DNA of 64,000 nt, from the NCBI RefSeq assembly GCF_022808855.1, contig NZ_JAKZLF010000025.1, positions 1-64,000 on the forward strand, given 5' to 3'. Under the pieces are notes generated by a model, which ran no database searches, was not told the DNA's origin, and saw nothing but the letters and a program-made list of their open reading frames with translations. The DNA is from Anaeromyxobacter soli. Lineage in GTDB: Bacteria; Myxococcota; Myxococcia; Myxococcales; Anaeromyxobacteraceae. Made by a program: the position numbers and the translations under genes. Positions 48,186 through 57,123 of this stretch are shown here, one piece after another. Each line of letters opens with the position of its first letter. Within the stretch, counting starts at the first letter, position 1.

Positions 48186-48845
48186 GTGGCCGAAGTGAAC
48201 GCGAACATGGTGAAGGAGCTCCGGGAGAAGACCGGGGCCGGGATGATGGACTGCAAGAAGGCGCTCGCCGAGGCCGGCGGCGACTTCGCGAAGGCGGAGG
48301 AGGTGCTCCGCAAGAAGGGCCTCGCCGCCGCGGCCAAGAAGTCCTCCCGCGCCGCCACCGAGGGCCAGGTCGCGAGCTACATCCACATGGGCGGCAAGAT
48401 CGGCGTCCTCGTGGAGGTGAACTGCGAGACCGACTTCGTGGCTCGCACCGACGGCTTCCAGGCGCTCGTGAAGGACATCGCGATGCAGATCGCCGCCGCG
48501 TCGCCCACCTGGGTCCGCCGCGAGGAGGTCCCCGCCGAGATCGTCGCGAAGGAGCTCGAGATCGCGAAGGCGCAGATGCGCGATCAGAAGAAGCCCGAGG
48601 CGATCCTCGAGAAGATCGCCCAGGGCAAGCTCGAGAAGTTCTACGAGCAGTTCTGCCTGCTCGACCAGCCGTTCGTGAAGGAGGACAAGAAGAAGATGTC
48701 CGAGGTCCTCACGGACGCGGTCGCCAAGATCGGCGAGAACATCCAGGTCCGCCGGTTCGCCCGCTTCGTGCTCGGCGAGGGGCTCGAGAAGAAGCAGGAG
48801 AACCTGGCCGAAGAGGTCGCCAAGGCGGCCGGCCTGCAGAAGTAG
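48186..48845 (+). CDS. tsf: Elongation factor Ts
   Basis: This 219-residue protein begins with NMVKELREKTGAGMMDCKKALAEAGGD, the EF-Tu-contacting N-terminal domain, followed by VEVNCETDFVARTD and the C-terminal VRRFARFVLGEG. EF-Ts exchanges GDP for GTP on EF-Tu. The GTG at 48186 is preceded by AAGGAG. It forms an operon with rpsB and ends at a strong intrinsic terminator (48876-48910), so the operon closes here and does not continue into pyrH. Confidence 0.98.
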   Translation: MAEVNANMVKELREKTGAGMMDCKKALAEAGGDFAKAEEVLRKKGLAAAAKKSSRAATEGQVASYIHMGGKIGVLVEVNCETDFVARTDGFQALVKDIAMQIAAASPTWVRREEVPAEIVAKELEIAKAQMRDQKKPEAILEKIAQGKLEKFYEQFCLLDQPFVKEDKKKMSEVLTDAVAKIGENIQVRRFARFVLGEGLEKKQENLAEEVAKAAGLQK

Positions 48846-48875
48846 GCAGCGGTTCCAGAAGCCTCGCAGCATCCG

Positions 48876-48910
48876 AAGCCCCGGTCCGCGCAAGCGGGCC
48901 GGGGCTTTGT
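48876..48910 (+). terminator. Rho-independent terminator of rpsB-tsf
   Basis: Arms 48876-48889 and 48894-48907 form a 14-bp stem (one T/G wobble) with a GCAA tetraloop, followed by TTTGT. It lies 30 bases after the tsf stop. Confidence 0.9.
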
Positions 48911-49070
48911 CGTGGCACGGGTTTCCACGGAGCGGGCGCCGCAGCGCGACCGTCCGCGGGACGGACTCACCGGACGAACGCGAGAACTCTCGGTCGGGTC
49001 GCGGGGGTCGCGGGTCGGTCGCGTCGCGCGGGGGGCTGGGGCGGGCTTGTTGGCGTCACCCGCAAATAGA

Positions 49071-49098
49071 AGAGGGCCGGCCCGGAGGCCGGCCCTCT
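49071..49098 (-). terminator. Rho-independent terminator of the receptor/lipoprotein operon
   Basis: A perfect 12-bp stem (49071-49082 with 49087-49098) with loop CGGA is followed on the minus strand by TCTATTTG. It lies 26 bases after the lipoprotein stop. Confidence 0.85.
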
Positions 49099-49124
49099 CA
49101 TGTCTTACGTGGTGCTCGCGACGC

Positions 49125-49679
49125 TTACGGCGCGCAGGCACCCAGCGTCACGTCGATGGCCCTGCCAGCGACGGTGCCGGTGATGTGGACCGGAGCGGAG
49201 CCGTCGATGAACTCCGCGTCCCCCCAGCCGTCCGAGCCGGCGGCGGGGCCGAGGTACACGACGACCGACCCGCCCTCCGCCGCGCTGGGCGACGACGGCG
49301 AGTAGCACGAGTACCAGGCCGATCCCGCCGGAGCGGCGGGCGTCACGGTGAGCCAGCCGGCCGCGGGCGTGCAGTCGGTCAGCGACGTCTGCACGAGGCC
49401 GCCGTCGACCTGTCGATCGAACGTGACGAAGATGGTCGTCGCGTCGAACTGGCCAGGATTCACGACAGCTTTATCCTTGTCGAGGATCCCGCCGCAGGTG
49501 CCCGCGGAGCTCCACGCCTCGCCGGTCCGGTCTGCGGAGACGGCGTCTGCACCGCCCGCCAGGTTCGCCGCGGTCACGGCGACGATCTGGGGCGAGCCCT
49601 TCTTCGCGTCCGAGTACGGATCACAGGCGACGGCGAGCGCCGCCACCGCCACCAGGGACAACCACTTGGTGTTCTTCAT
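49125..49679 (-). CDS. Hypothetical lipoprotein encoded with the TonB-dependent receptor
   Basis: The 184-residue product has a classic lipoprotein signal (KNTKWLSLVAVAALAVACDP). The mature domain has extended strands (ATTIFVTFDRQVDGGLVQ, GGSVVVYLGP, VHITGTVAGRAIDVTLGACAP), suggesting a beta-sandwich such as an Ig-like fold. GGAGG lies just upstream of the ATG at 49679. It begins 22 bases after the receptor stop and ends before its own terminator. In such pairs the lipoprotein often helps capture the ligand at the outer membrane; here this is inference from position. Confidence 0.8.
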   Translation of the reverse strand: MKNTKWLSLVAVAALAVACDPYSDAKKGSPQIVAVTAANLAGGADAVSADRTGEAWSSAGTCGGILDKDKAVVNPGQFDATTIFVTFDRQVDGGLVQTSLTDCTPAAGWLTVTPAAPAGSAWYSCYSPSSPSAAEGGSVVVYLGPAAGSDGWGDAEFIDGSAPVHITGTVAGRAIDVTLGACAP

Positions 49680-49701
49680 GTCGTTTCCTCCCTGGACCGG
49701 G

Positions 49702-52700
49702 CTAGAACGAGAGCGCCACGCCCAGCCGCAGCGAGATCGGCAGCTGGTACGCGGTGGTGGCGCGGCTCGGACGGCCGAAGTTGGGGTTGACGGTGACGGG
49801 ACGGCCGTCGACGCTCTTGAGGTAGGCGAGCCCCGGGCAGTCCTTCTGGATCGCGCCGATCGGGTCAGACTTTCCGATCGAGTTCTTCGAGTCGCAGTTC
49901 AGCCCGTTCATCGGAGTGACCGTGTCGAACGTGTAGTCCTGGTCGTACTCCAGGGTCTCCTGCGCGTTGAACACGTTGAACACGTCGACGCGGAAGTTGA
50001 GCGCGTACGGCGGCTTCACCGTGTAGCCGATGCCGGCGCCGACGTCGATCGTGTTCACGAACGGCGTGCGGCCGGCCTGGCCGCGCGGGATGATGAACGC
50101 GGAGCTCGAGCCGTACTCCGGGTGGGCGCCCATCGCGCTGACCGGCGTGCCGGAGATGCCGTTGTAGGCGCCCGAGGCGGTCGCGCTCAGGCGGGGGCTG
50201 AAGCTGTAGGTGTACGCGCCGAAGAGCTTGACCTGGTGGGTGGTGTCGCCCGGGAGGTAGCCCGTCGTGTTCGCCATGAGCGACGCGAGGTCGTACGCGG
50301 CGGTGATGCCCGGGTCGAGCTGGCCGTACTCAGGGTAGTACGGGCCGGAGTAGTTGCCGCGCAGCGACGAGTACGTGTAGCTCGCCTGGGCGAGCCAGCT
50401 GTTCGAGAACTGCTTCGTCGCCTTGAAGGTGACGCCGTCGTACGAACGCTCCGGCTTCGGGAACTTCGTCGTGACCGTCTTGTTCGTCATCGGATCGTAG
50501 GTCTGCACGTTCGTCGCGTTGCCGACGACCACCCCGTTCACGGTGATGTCACCGCTCCGCTCGCCGGGGTTGGAGATGAAGAACGTACCGCCGTCGTTGG
50601 AGGACATGTCCTCGATGACGGCGCCCTGGCGGCGGCCCTGGTAATCGACGCCCACGGCGAGATCGGGGAGGATCTCGTACTCGGCCTGAGCGCCGAACTG
50701 GTCGTTGTACGAGCCCTTGAGCTTCGGGTCGATCGGGGTCGCACCACCGTACAGGCGCACGTCGTTGTTGCCACCGGAGCGGGGCTGGATCGCGCAGGAG
50801 GTCGAGTTGAACCCGTTGCCGAGCGCCGACGGGAAGTCGAGGCTCTTCGGGTCGAACGAGCCGAAGTTCCCGGCGAAGCCGCAGCTCGACGCGTTCAGGA
50901 AGTACTGGAGCTGGACCTCGGCGCCGAACGACCGGTTACCCATGTCGAGCGGCATCGCGTAGTAGTAGCGGCCCCACGCACCGGCGAGCTTGCCGCGGCC
51001 GTTCCCCGTGAAGTCCCAGATCGCCTGGACGCGCGGCGCCCAGTTGTCGGTGATGTCGAACGAGCTGCCGTTCTTCACGGACAGGTTCTTCATCGACTGG
51101 GTCTCGAGGCGGAGGCCCGCGTTGAGGGTCAGGTTCGGGAAGAACCCGGGCTGCCACGAGTCCTGGAGGAAGTACGCGAAGCTGTCGGTCTCGGACTTGT
51201 TGGTCTGGGTGGTGCGCGTGACGACCGGCGTACCAGCCGCGGCCGCGGCCTGGATAGCAGACAGCTCCAGGCCGGGGAAACCCGTGCTGGCGTTGGTCGG
51301 AAGCGGACCGCCGCCCGGGTTCACGATCGTGCCGAACGACCGGTACGCGTAGAAGCGATCCGGCAGGGTAGAAGTCGCTGGCGCGAAGTACCAGATCGCG
51401 CCGCCGGAGTGATATCCGTCGACCTTGTACTGGACGCGCTCGAGGTCGACGCCGCCCTTGAGGGTGTGCTGGCCGGCGAGCTCGGCGAGGTACGCCGCGG
51501 ACGCCCTGCCGTTGAAGCGGTCACTCGTGCTGTCGAAGACCGTGCCACGGCCACCCGTCGTGTACGCGTCGAGCGGGCACGCCGCCGTGTCGGCGGGGTT
51601 GCTGCAGAAGCCCTGCGCCACGGCGCCGGCCGGAAGGGCCTCGAAGTCGGTCAGGTTCAGCTCCGTGCCGCCCCACTCCACCTCGGCGGTCTTGAACTGG
51701 TCGACGCCGCCGACGGTCTTGTCCTGGGGAGAGGTCTTCGAGTGGTAGACGCCGCCCGAGACCTCGGTGATGAGCTTCTTGTCCAGGAACTTGCCGCCGT
51801 AGCGACCGAGCACCGACAGCTGGTTCTCGTCGAGCGGGAGGAGCTCGCGGCTCCGGGCCGCCGCGGCCGGCGAGGCGCCGTAGAACGGACCGCCGGCGTT
51901 GAGCGACGTGCGCGAGGACGGCGCACCCCAGCCCGTGACGGTGAAGTTGTTGTTCTCGTCGAGCAGGTAGGTGAGCTTGCCGACCCACTGGTAGGTGGTG
52001 CGGCTCGTCCGGAGGTTCCGCTCCGTCCCGGGGATCGTGGTCTGGATCGGGTTGAGGAGCGCGTCCACGCACTCACCGTGACCGCCGTCCGGCGTCGTCC
52101 CGGCGGGGCAGGTGCCGCCCGAGTTGAGCTCGGTGGCGTTCTGGCGGGCGAACCGCTGGTACATGGTCCGGCTCGTGACGGGCGAGAACCCGGCGTAGAA
52201 CCAGAGCTTGTCCTTCATGATCGGGCCGCCGACCTCGAAGCCGAAGTCGAGGCCGTAGGACCCCTCGTCCGGCTTGGCGCGGTAGGCGAGCGCCTCGCCG
52301 AGGCCGCCCGTCGTCTTGCCCGTCGGCTCGACGAGCATGCTGGGCGTGAAGGTGGAGAAGACGGACCCGTGGAACTCGTTCGAGCCCGACTTCAGGATGA
52401 CGTTCATGATGCCGCCGGTGGCGCGGCCGTACTCGGCGTTGAACCCGCTCGTCTTGACGTCGATCTCCTGGAGGAAGTTCGAGCGAAGCGAGGGCGGGGC
52501 GTTGAAGCCGCCGTTGCCGCCGCGCGTACCGTACGCGGGGTCGGTCGTGTTGAAGCCGTCGACGATGTACTGGTTCTCGGCGCCCTGCGCGCCGGCGAAC
52601 CCGACGCCCGTGGCGTCCAGCTTGGCGGTCGGGGCGACGACGGCGATGGCGTCGAACCCGCGGCCGACCGGGATGCTCGACATGAACTCCTTGGAGACGA

Positions 52701-53118
52701 CGGCGCCCGCCTCGGCGGAGCCGACGTTCACCGCGGGTGCGGCCCCCGTCCGGACGACCTGCTCCTCCATCTGCACCGCCTCGGGGACGACGGCGAGGTT
52801 CGCGCGGATGGTCTTGTCGGGGCGCAGCGTGACGTCGGAGCGCTCGGTGGACTTGTAGCCCTCGAGCTGCACCGCGAGGCGGTAAGCGCCGGAGGGGAGA
52901 AGGGTGAAGCGGAAGTTGCCGTTGTTGTCCGTGACGGCCGTCTGCTCACCCTGAAGCGCAGGGCTCGTGGCGACGATGACGGCGCCGGCGACCGGCTTTC
53001 CGGTCGAAGCATCGGTTACCACACCGAGAATGGTGCCGGTGGTTTGCGCGGAGGCGACACTCGCGAACAGCAACGCGAGCGGCGCGAGGCGCGCGAGGCG
53101 AAGCAACTTCTTCCTCAT
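49702..53118 (-). CDS. TonB-dependent outer-membrane receptor, Oar-like, with CarboxypepD-regulatory domain
   Basis: The 1138-residue protein has a signal peptide (RLAPLALLFASVASA), then a carboxypeptidase-regulatory-like Ig domain (about 22-105: GTILGVVTDASTGKPVAGA...NGNFRFTLLPSG), a plug with the typical IPVGRGFDAIAV and NQYIVDGFNTTDP, and a beta-barrel to the C-terminal Phe (LGVALSF). This layout is that of the Oar/OmpA-related receptors common in myxobacteria. GGAGGAAG precedes the ATG at 53118. The receptor imports or recognises a large substrate using TonB energy; tonB and exb genes are divergent next door. Confidence 0.93.
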   Translation of the reverse strand: MRKKLLRLARLAPLALLFASVASAQTTGTILGVVTDASTGKPVAGAVIVATSPALQGEQTAVTDNNGNFRFTLLPSGAYRLAVQLEGYKSTERSDVTLRPDKTIRANLAVVPEAVQMEEQVVRTGAAPAVNVGSAEAGAVVSKEFMSSIPVGRGFDAIAVVAPTAKLDATGVGFAGAQGAENQYIVDGFNTTDPAYGTRGGNGGFNAPPSLRSNFLQEIDVKTSGFNAEYGRATGGIMNVILKSGSNEFHGSVFSTFTPSMLVEPTGKTTGGLGEALAYRAKPDEGSYGLDFGFEVGGPIMKDKLWFYAGFSPVTSRTMYQRFARQNATELNSGGTCPAGTTPDGGHGECVDALLNPIQTTIPGTERNLRTSRTTYQWVGKLTYLLDENNNFTVTGWGAPSSRTSLNAGGPFYGASPAAAARSRELLPLDENQLSVLGRYGGKFLDKKLITEVSGGVYHSKTSPQDKTVGGVDQFKTAEVEWGGTELNLTDFEALPAGAVAQGFCSNPADTAACPLDAYTTGGRGTVFDSTSDRFNGRASAAYLAELAGQHTLKGGVDLERVQYKVDGYHSGGAIWYFAPATSTLPDRFYAYRSFGTIVNPGGGPLPTNASTGFPGLELSAIQAAAAAGTPVVTRTTQTNKSETDSFAYFLQDSWQPGFFPNLTLNAGLRLETQSMKNLSVKNGSSFDITDNWAPRVQAIWDFTGNGRGKLAGAWGRYYYAMPLDMGNRSFGAEVQLQYFLNASSCGFAGNFGSFDPKSLDFPSALGNGFNSTSCAIQPRSGGNNDVRLYGGATPIDPKLKGSYNDQFGAQAEYEILPDLAVGVDYQGRRQGAVIEDMSSNDGGTFFISNPGERSGDITVNGVVVGNATNVQTYDPMTNKTVTTKFPKPERSYDGVTFKATKQFSNSWLAQASYTYSSLRGNYSGPYYPEYGQLDPGITAAYDLASLMANTTGYLPGDTTHQVKLFGAYTYSFSPRLSATASGAYNGISGTPVSAMGAHPEYGSSSAFIIPRGQAGRTPFVNTIDVGAGIGYTVKPPYALNFRVDVFNVFNAQETLEYDQDYTFDTVTPMNGLNCDSKNSIGKSDPIGAIQKDCPGLAYLKSVDGRPVTVNPNFGRPSRATTAYQLPISLRLGVALSF

Positions 53119-53220
53119 GACTTCCTCCAGGGAGAGAGCACTCAGCCGCAGCCAGGCGGGCGATCGCTCGTGTGGGCACATCACGGCACACATAGCGATC
53201 GACCGACGGGTCAGTGCGCC

Positions 53221-53250
53221 CTTGTAGGCAGTCGTTATGAGGAATGTCAA
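53221..53250 (-). promoter_or_regulatory. Sigma-70-type promoter of the receptor-lipoprotein operon
   Basis: On the minus strand, TTGACA (53250-53245) matches the -35 consensus exactly; after 18 bases TACAAG (53226-53221) matches the -10 at four of six positions. It lies about 100 bases before the receptor ATG. Confidence 0.6.
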
Positions 53251-53513
53251 GACGACGCCGACTGTTAGCCGAGCTTGTCTCTTACACCCCGCCCGGGACG
53301 TAACACTCCGAGTTTACGTGCTTTTTCCGAAAGCCCCGGCAAGTCGCGACGTTCCGCTTAGGGCGTGGAGGGCACCGCAGAAGGGACGCTGCTCGCACGC
53401 CCTCGGGGGATCCCGAGCGGCTGGAAGGTCGGCCGGCCGTGGTCAGCGCACATCGAGCACGCGCAACGGTTTGCCTTCGCCTCCGCGCCATGCGCACTAT
53501 TTTCGCCAGCGCT

Positions 53514-53543
53514 GTTGACAACGTGCAGGCGCGGAGACTAGGA
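53514..53543 (+). promoter_or_regulatory. Sigma-70-type promoter of tonB-exbB-exbD-exbD
   Basis: TTGACA at 53514-53519 matches the -35 consensus exactly and TAGGAA at 53538-53543 is a weaker -10, with 18 bases between them, the same spacing as on the other side of the region. The tonB start lies 63 bases further on. Confidence 0.5.
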
Positions 53544-53606
53544 AGCGTCTTCAATTTTTCCGGCTGATTCTGCCGTCAACCGCAGCAGCAGCGAGGCCGC
53601 CGGCGC

Positions 53607-54350
53607 GTGTTCGACGAAGTCACCAAGAAGGAAGGCGGTAAGGCCGCTGCGCGTCGCGCGGGCTACGTCTTCGGTTCCACGCTTTTCCAGGGCATTCTCA
53701 TCGCGGCGATCATCACCGCCTCCGCAGCCATCAAGGCGAAGGTGATCGACGAGCCGGTCGTGGACGTGAAGTTCGTCAAGACCGCGCCGCCGCCGCCCCC
53801 TCCCCCGCCGCCTGCGCCGCCCCCCGCGGCCCGCAAGCGGCCGCCCGACGCGAAGCCGCGGACGGATCTGCCCAAGCCGCCGCCGCCCCAGGCGCTGATC
53901 CAGCCTCAGGAGATCCAGCCTGAGATGAAGGCGCCGGATCCCAACGAGGCGCCCGAGCCGGAGTACGACTACGGCGACGCGGCCGAGGGCGAGGGCGTGG
54001 TCGGCGGTGTCGTCGGCGCCCGGCCCACGAACGAGATCGAGGACGCACCCGCGTTCGCCACTGCGGGCTACCGCAAGCCGCAGATGGCCGAGCCGGGCTG
54101 CGTCCAGCGCTCGGTCCGCATCCCGCAGCAGCTCGCCGGCTACATCTCCGGCCCGATCACCGTGAAGTTCGCGATCCGGCCGGACGGCTCGCCGTCGCGC
54201 TTCGAGGTGATGACCAACGTCCCCGACCAGCGCATCTCGACCGCGATCTGGCAGGCGGTCCAGGGGTGCCGCTGGGTGCCGGGCGCGGATGCCCAGGGCC
54301 GCCCGGTGTCCATCTGGGTGATCCTCCCCATCCGCTTCACCGCAGGCTAG
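53607..54350 (+). CDS. tonB: TonB-family energy transducer
   Basis: The 247-residue product has one N-terminal membrane segment (GYVFGSTLFQGILIAAIITASAAI), a periplasmic Pro-rich spacer (a run of about ten prolines near residues 61-72, then PKPPPPQALIQPQE), and a TonB C-terminal domain from about 160 (GPITVKFAIRPDGSPSRFEVM, QAVQGCRWVPGADAQGRPV). TonB spans the periplasm and passes the proton-motive force of ExbB-ExbD to outer-membrane receptors. The GTG at 53607 is inferred. exbB follows after 65 bases, and the receptor gene is divergent. Confidence 0.93.
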   Translation: MFDEVTKKEGGKAAARRAGYVFGSTLFQGILIAAIITASAAIKAKVIDEPVVDVKFVKTAPPPPPPPPPAPPPAARKRPPDAKPRTDLPKPPPPQALIQPQEIQPEMKAPDPNEAPEPEYDYGDAAEGEGVVGGVVGARPTNEIEDAPAFATAGYRKPQMAEPGCVQRSVRIPQQLAGYISGPITVKFAIRPDGSPSRFEVMTNVPDQRISTAIWQAVQGCRWVPGADAQGRPVSIWVILPIRFTAG

Positions 54351-54415
54351 GCGCTCGTTCCCGCGTCGAGGCGTTCACCTTTCGAAGAAGTAGTTTCAGC
54401 CCACAGGAGATGTCG

Positions 54416-55174
54416 ATGTTCCAGCCGCTCGCTTCCTTGAACAACCTCGTCATGGCCCAGGCCGCCGGCGCCGCCCCGGGCACCTTCGATCTCGTCAACA
54501 TGGTGAAGTCGATCGAGGGCTTCGGCATCGTGGTCGCCGCGATCCTCGGCATCATGAGCATCTACTCGCTCGGCGTGATGGCCGAGCGGCTCGTGACCTA
54601 CTCCCGCGCCAACAAGGCCTCCCGCCAGTACGCCGCGAGCCTGCGCGACCTCCTCCCCGGCGGGAAGTTCGGCGACGCGGTGGAGCTCTCCAAGAAGCTG
54701 AAGCGCGGCCACCTGCCCAAGGTGCTCGGCCTCGCGATCGAGGAGTACAGCCGCGGCGTCGACGCGGTCCGCACCAAGGGTCCCCACGACGTGGGCGACT
54801 TCGACGTGATCGCGGCCGTGAACCGCGCGGTCGAGCGCAGCTCGCTCCGCACCGTCAACGACCTCCGCCGCGGCCTCGGCTCGCTCGCGACGATCGGCTC
54901 GACGGCCCCGTTCGTCGGCCTCCTCGGCACGGTGTGGGGCATCATCAAGGCCTTCCAGAACATGGCGGCCACCGGCTCCGGCGGTCTCGGCACGGTGTCC
55001 GGCGCGATCGCCGAGGCGCTCATCAACACCGCCTTCGGCCTCCTCGTCGCGATCCCCGCCGTCATGATGTTCAACTACCTCACGAACCGCGTCGAGGACA
55101 TGCAGGTCGACATCACCGACTCCGCCACGGAGCTCGTCGACTTCTTCATGAAGGAAGGCCGCGAGGCGAAGTAG
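54416..55174 (+). CDS. exbB: ExbB/MotA/TolQ-family proton channel protein
   Basis: The 252-residue protein has three transmembrane segments in the ExbB layout: GFGIVVAAILGIMSIYSLGVMAERL first, then GLGSLATIGSTAPFVGLLGTVWGIIKAF, a conserved family motif, and the last segment AEALINTAFGLLVAIPAVMMFNYL. It forms the proton channel with ExbD. The ATG at 54416 lies six bases after AGGAG; the ATG at 54410 is too close to it. Confidence 0.95.
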   Translation: MFQPLASLNNLVMAQAAGAAPGTFDLVNMVKSIEGFGIVVAAILGIMSIYSLGVMAERLVTYSRANKASRQYAASLRDLLPGGKFGDAVELSKKLKRGHLPKVLGLAIEEYSRGVDAVRTKGPHDVGDFDVIAAVNRAVERSSLRTVNDLRRGLGSLATIGSTAPFVGLLGTVWGIIKAFQNMAATGSGGLGTVSGAIAEALINTAFGLLVAIPAVMMFNYLTNRVEDMQVDITDSATELVDFFMKEGREAK

Positions 55175-55217
55175 CCGCCGCGCGCACCTCCGGGACGCCT
55201 CTCAGGAGCCGAACGCG

Positions 55218-55634
55218 ATGTCGATGGATGTCGGCAGCAAGTCGGTGAAGAGCGACATCAACGTGACGCCGCTCGTCGACGTCGTGCTGGTGCTCCTCAT
55301 CATCTTCATGGTCATCACCCCGATGCTCCAGCGCGGGAAGCCGGTGCAGCTCCCCGACGCGAAGCACGTCTCCGCCCTGAAGGGCGGCGGCGACCCGGTC
55401 CTCCTCTCCATCACCGCCGATGGGAAGGCCTGGATCGACAAGGCGGAGGTGCCCCTCGAAGAGCTCTCCACCGAGCTCAACGTGGCGATGCAGATGGCGC
55501 CCGGCTCGCCCGTGATGATCAAGGGCGACAAGGCCGTCGACTACAAGCGCGTCCGCGAGATCATCCTGGAGGTCTCGAAGACGCACCTGCTCGGCGTGAG
55601 CCTCGCCGCGAGCGAGATCAAGGAGAAGAGATAG
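55218..55634 (+). CDS. exbD: ExbD/TolR-family protein
   Basis: The 138-residue product has the short cytoplasmic tail SDINVTPLVDVVLVLLIIFMV, where the Asp in the membrane helix (PLVDV) is the proton-carrying residue. The periplasmic domain follows. AGGAG precedes the ATG at 55218. It is part of the tonB operon and a second exbD follows after two bases. Confidence 0.95.
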   Translation: MSMDVGSKSVKSDINVTPLVDVVLVLLIIFMVITPMLQRGKPVQLPDAKHVSALKGGGDPVLLSITADGKAWIDKAEVPLEELSTELNVAMQMAPGSPVMIKGDKAVDYKRVREIILEVSKTHLLGVSLAASEIKEKR

Positions 55635-55636
55635 CC

Positions 55637-56092
55637 ATGGGGATGGCGCTCGGGACGAAGAAGCCCGCCTCGGACATCAACGTCACGCCGCTCATCGACG
55701 TGGTGCTGGTGCTGCTCATCATCTTCATGGTGCTGACGCCGCTCGCCGAGAAGCAGAAGTTCATCCGCGTCCCCGACTACCAGCCGGAGATGCAGCCGGT
55801 CCCGCCCGACTCGGTGCCGCCCGACCAGACGATCCTCACGGCGCTGCAGAACGGGAACGTGCTCCTCAACAAGCAGGAGATGAGCGTCGCCGACGCGATG
55901 CAGCGGCTCCACGTGGCGTACGACGGACGGCCCTCGAAGGTGCTGTTCTTCAACGCCGAGGACACCGTGAAGTACGACCAGGTCGTGTACGTGCTCGACC
56001 AGGCGCACGGCTCCGGCGTGAACACCATCGGCATGATGACCGACCCGCCGATCACCGCCCAGGCCGCGGCGGCGCAGCCCGCGCCGCAGTAG
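55637..56092 (+). CDS. exbD: ExbD/TolR-family protein, second copy
   Basis: The 151-residue protein again carries SDINVTPLIDVVLVLLIIFMV with the membrane Asp. Its periplasmic part differs clearly from the first copy (PDQTILTALQNGNVLLNKQEM...PPITAQAAAAQPAPQ), so it is a diverged paralogue and not a recent duplicate. It starts two bases after the first exbD stop and is followed by a terminator. Paired ExbD proteins with one TonB are common in myxobacteria and may form mixed complexes. Confidence 0.94.
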   Translation: MGMALGTKKPASDINVTPLIDVVLVLLIIFMVLTPLAEKQKFIRVPDYQPEMQPVPPDSVPPDQTILTALQNGNVLLNKQEMSVADAMQRLHVAYDGRPSKVLFFNAEDTVKYDQVVYVLDQAHGSGVNTIGMMTDPPITAQAAAAQPAPQ

Positions 56093-56115
56093 CCGCGCTC
56101 CAGGCGGAGCGTCTC

Positions 56116-56141
56116 GAAGGGCCGGCTCGCGCCGGCCCTTC
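56116..56141 (+). terminator. Rho-independent terminator of the tonB-exb operon
   Basis: GAAGGGCCGGC (56116-56126) pairs with GCCGGCCCTTC (56131-56141) in a perfect 11-bp stem with loop TCGC, followed by TCATTACT. It lies 24 bases after the second exbD stop. Confidence 0.8.
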
Positions 56142-56187
56142 TCATTACTAGCGGCGCGCCCCGATCCCAGGCTCCGGGGCCCCAGCC

Positions 56188-57123
56188 CTACTGGGCCGCG
56201 CCGAGCCGCTCGAGCACCGCCTCGAGCTCCGTCGGGAGCGGGCTCATCGCCTCGACGCGCGCGCCGTCGGGGCCGTCCACGGCCAGCCGCGAGGCGTGCA
56301 GGAACTGACGGCGCAGCCCCGGGAGCTCGGACGCCGCGCCGCCGTAGAGCGCGTCGCCCGCGACCGGGTGACCGAGGTTCGCGAGGTGCGCGCGGATCTG
56401 GTGCATGACGCCCGTGACGATGCGGACGCGCAGCAGCGTGTGCGTCTCGTAGCGTCGCGCGACCTCCCAGTGCGTCTCGGCGGGTCGCGGCCGGAGCCCC
56501 TTCGCGAGGAGCCGCTCCTCCGTCTCCGGATCGGGGACCGGCACCGACCGGCCGCCGCGCTGCGCGAGCGGGACGGACGAGACCCCGCCGGAGGCGACCC
56601 GCCCGACGACGAGCGCGAGGTACACCTTCTCGACCTCGCGCAGCGAGAAGCGGGAGTGCAGCGCCTCCCACGCCTCGGCGTCGCGCGCGAACAGCACGCA
56701 CCCGCTCGTCTCGATGTCGAGCCGCTGGACGGCGCCGCCCTCGCGCGGCTCCGGCGACGCGCCGGCGCACTCGGGGAAGCGCGCGACCACCGCGTTCGCG
56801 AGCGTCCCGCCCTCGCCGGGGGCGAGCGGGTGGACGGCGATGCCCGCCGGCTTGTCGACGACGACGAGGCGCGGCGTCTCGACGAGCACCGCGAGCGGAG
56901 CCTCCGGCTCGGGCTCGGGCGGACCCGCCGGCGCCTCCACGTCGATCTCCACCAGGGCGCCCGGCTCGACCGCGTCGCTCGCGCGCGCGCGGCGTCCACG
57001 CACCCGCACCTCGCCGAGCTGGAAGGCGCGCTTCACCGTGGCCCGCCCGAGCCCGAGCGCGTCCGCGAGCGCCCGATCGAGCCGCCCCGAGGCGGTGAGC
57101 GGCAGTCGAATCTCCCGTCGCAT
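56188..57123 (-). CDS. RluA/RluD-family pseudouridine synthase
   Basis: This 311-residue protein has an N-terminal S4 RNA-binding domain (RLDRALADALGLGRATVKRAFQLGEVRV) and an RluA-type synthase domain with the catalytic Asp136 in QRLDIETSG. The usual His before RLD is Gln here. Later motifs are LLRVRIVTGVMHQIRAHLANLGHPVAGDALYGG. It converts uridine to pseudouridine in rRNA or tRNA; the exact target cannot be read from sequence. The ATG at 57123 is clear. It converges with the tonB-exb operon and is divergent from the next gene. Confidence 0.93.
   Translation of the reverse strand: MRREIRLPLTASGRLDRALADALGLGRATVKRAFQLGEVRVRGRRARASDAVEPGALVEIDVEAPAGPPEPEPEAPLAVLVETPRLVVVDKPAGIAVHPLAPGEGGTLANAVVARFPECAGASPEPREGGAVQRLDIETSGCVLFARDAEAWEALHSRFSLREVEKVYLALVVGRVASGGVSSVPLAQRGGRSVPVPDPETEERLLAKGLRPRPAETHWEVARRYETHTLLRVRIVTGVMHQIRAHLANLGHPVAGDALYGGAASELPGLRRQFLHASRLAVDGPDGARVEAMSPLPTELEAVLERLGAAQ

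Larger units (their letters stand above)
53119..53606. other. Divergent intergenic region between the receptor and tonB genes
   Basis: These 488 bases hold no gene I can support. They contain two outward promoters (53221-53250 minus, 53514-53543 plus) and an A+T-richer stretch (53290-53340 and 53480-53570), unusual in this window. No clear operator repeat was found between them by eye; about 260 bases remain for regulatory binding. Confidence 0.5.
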
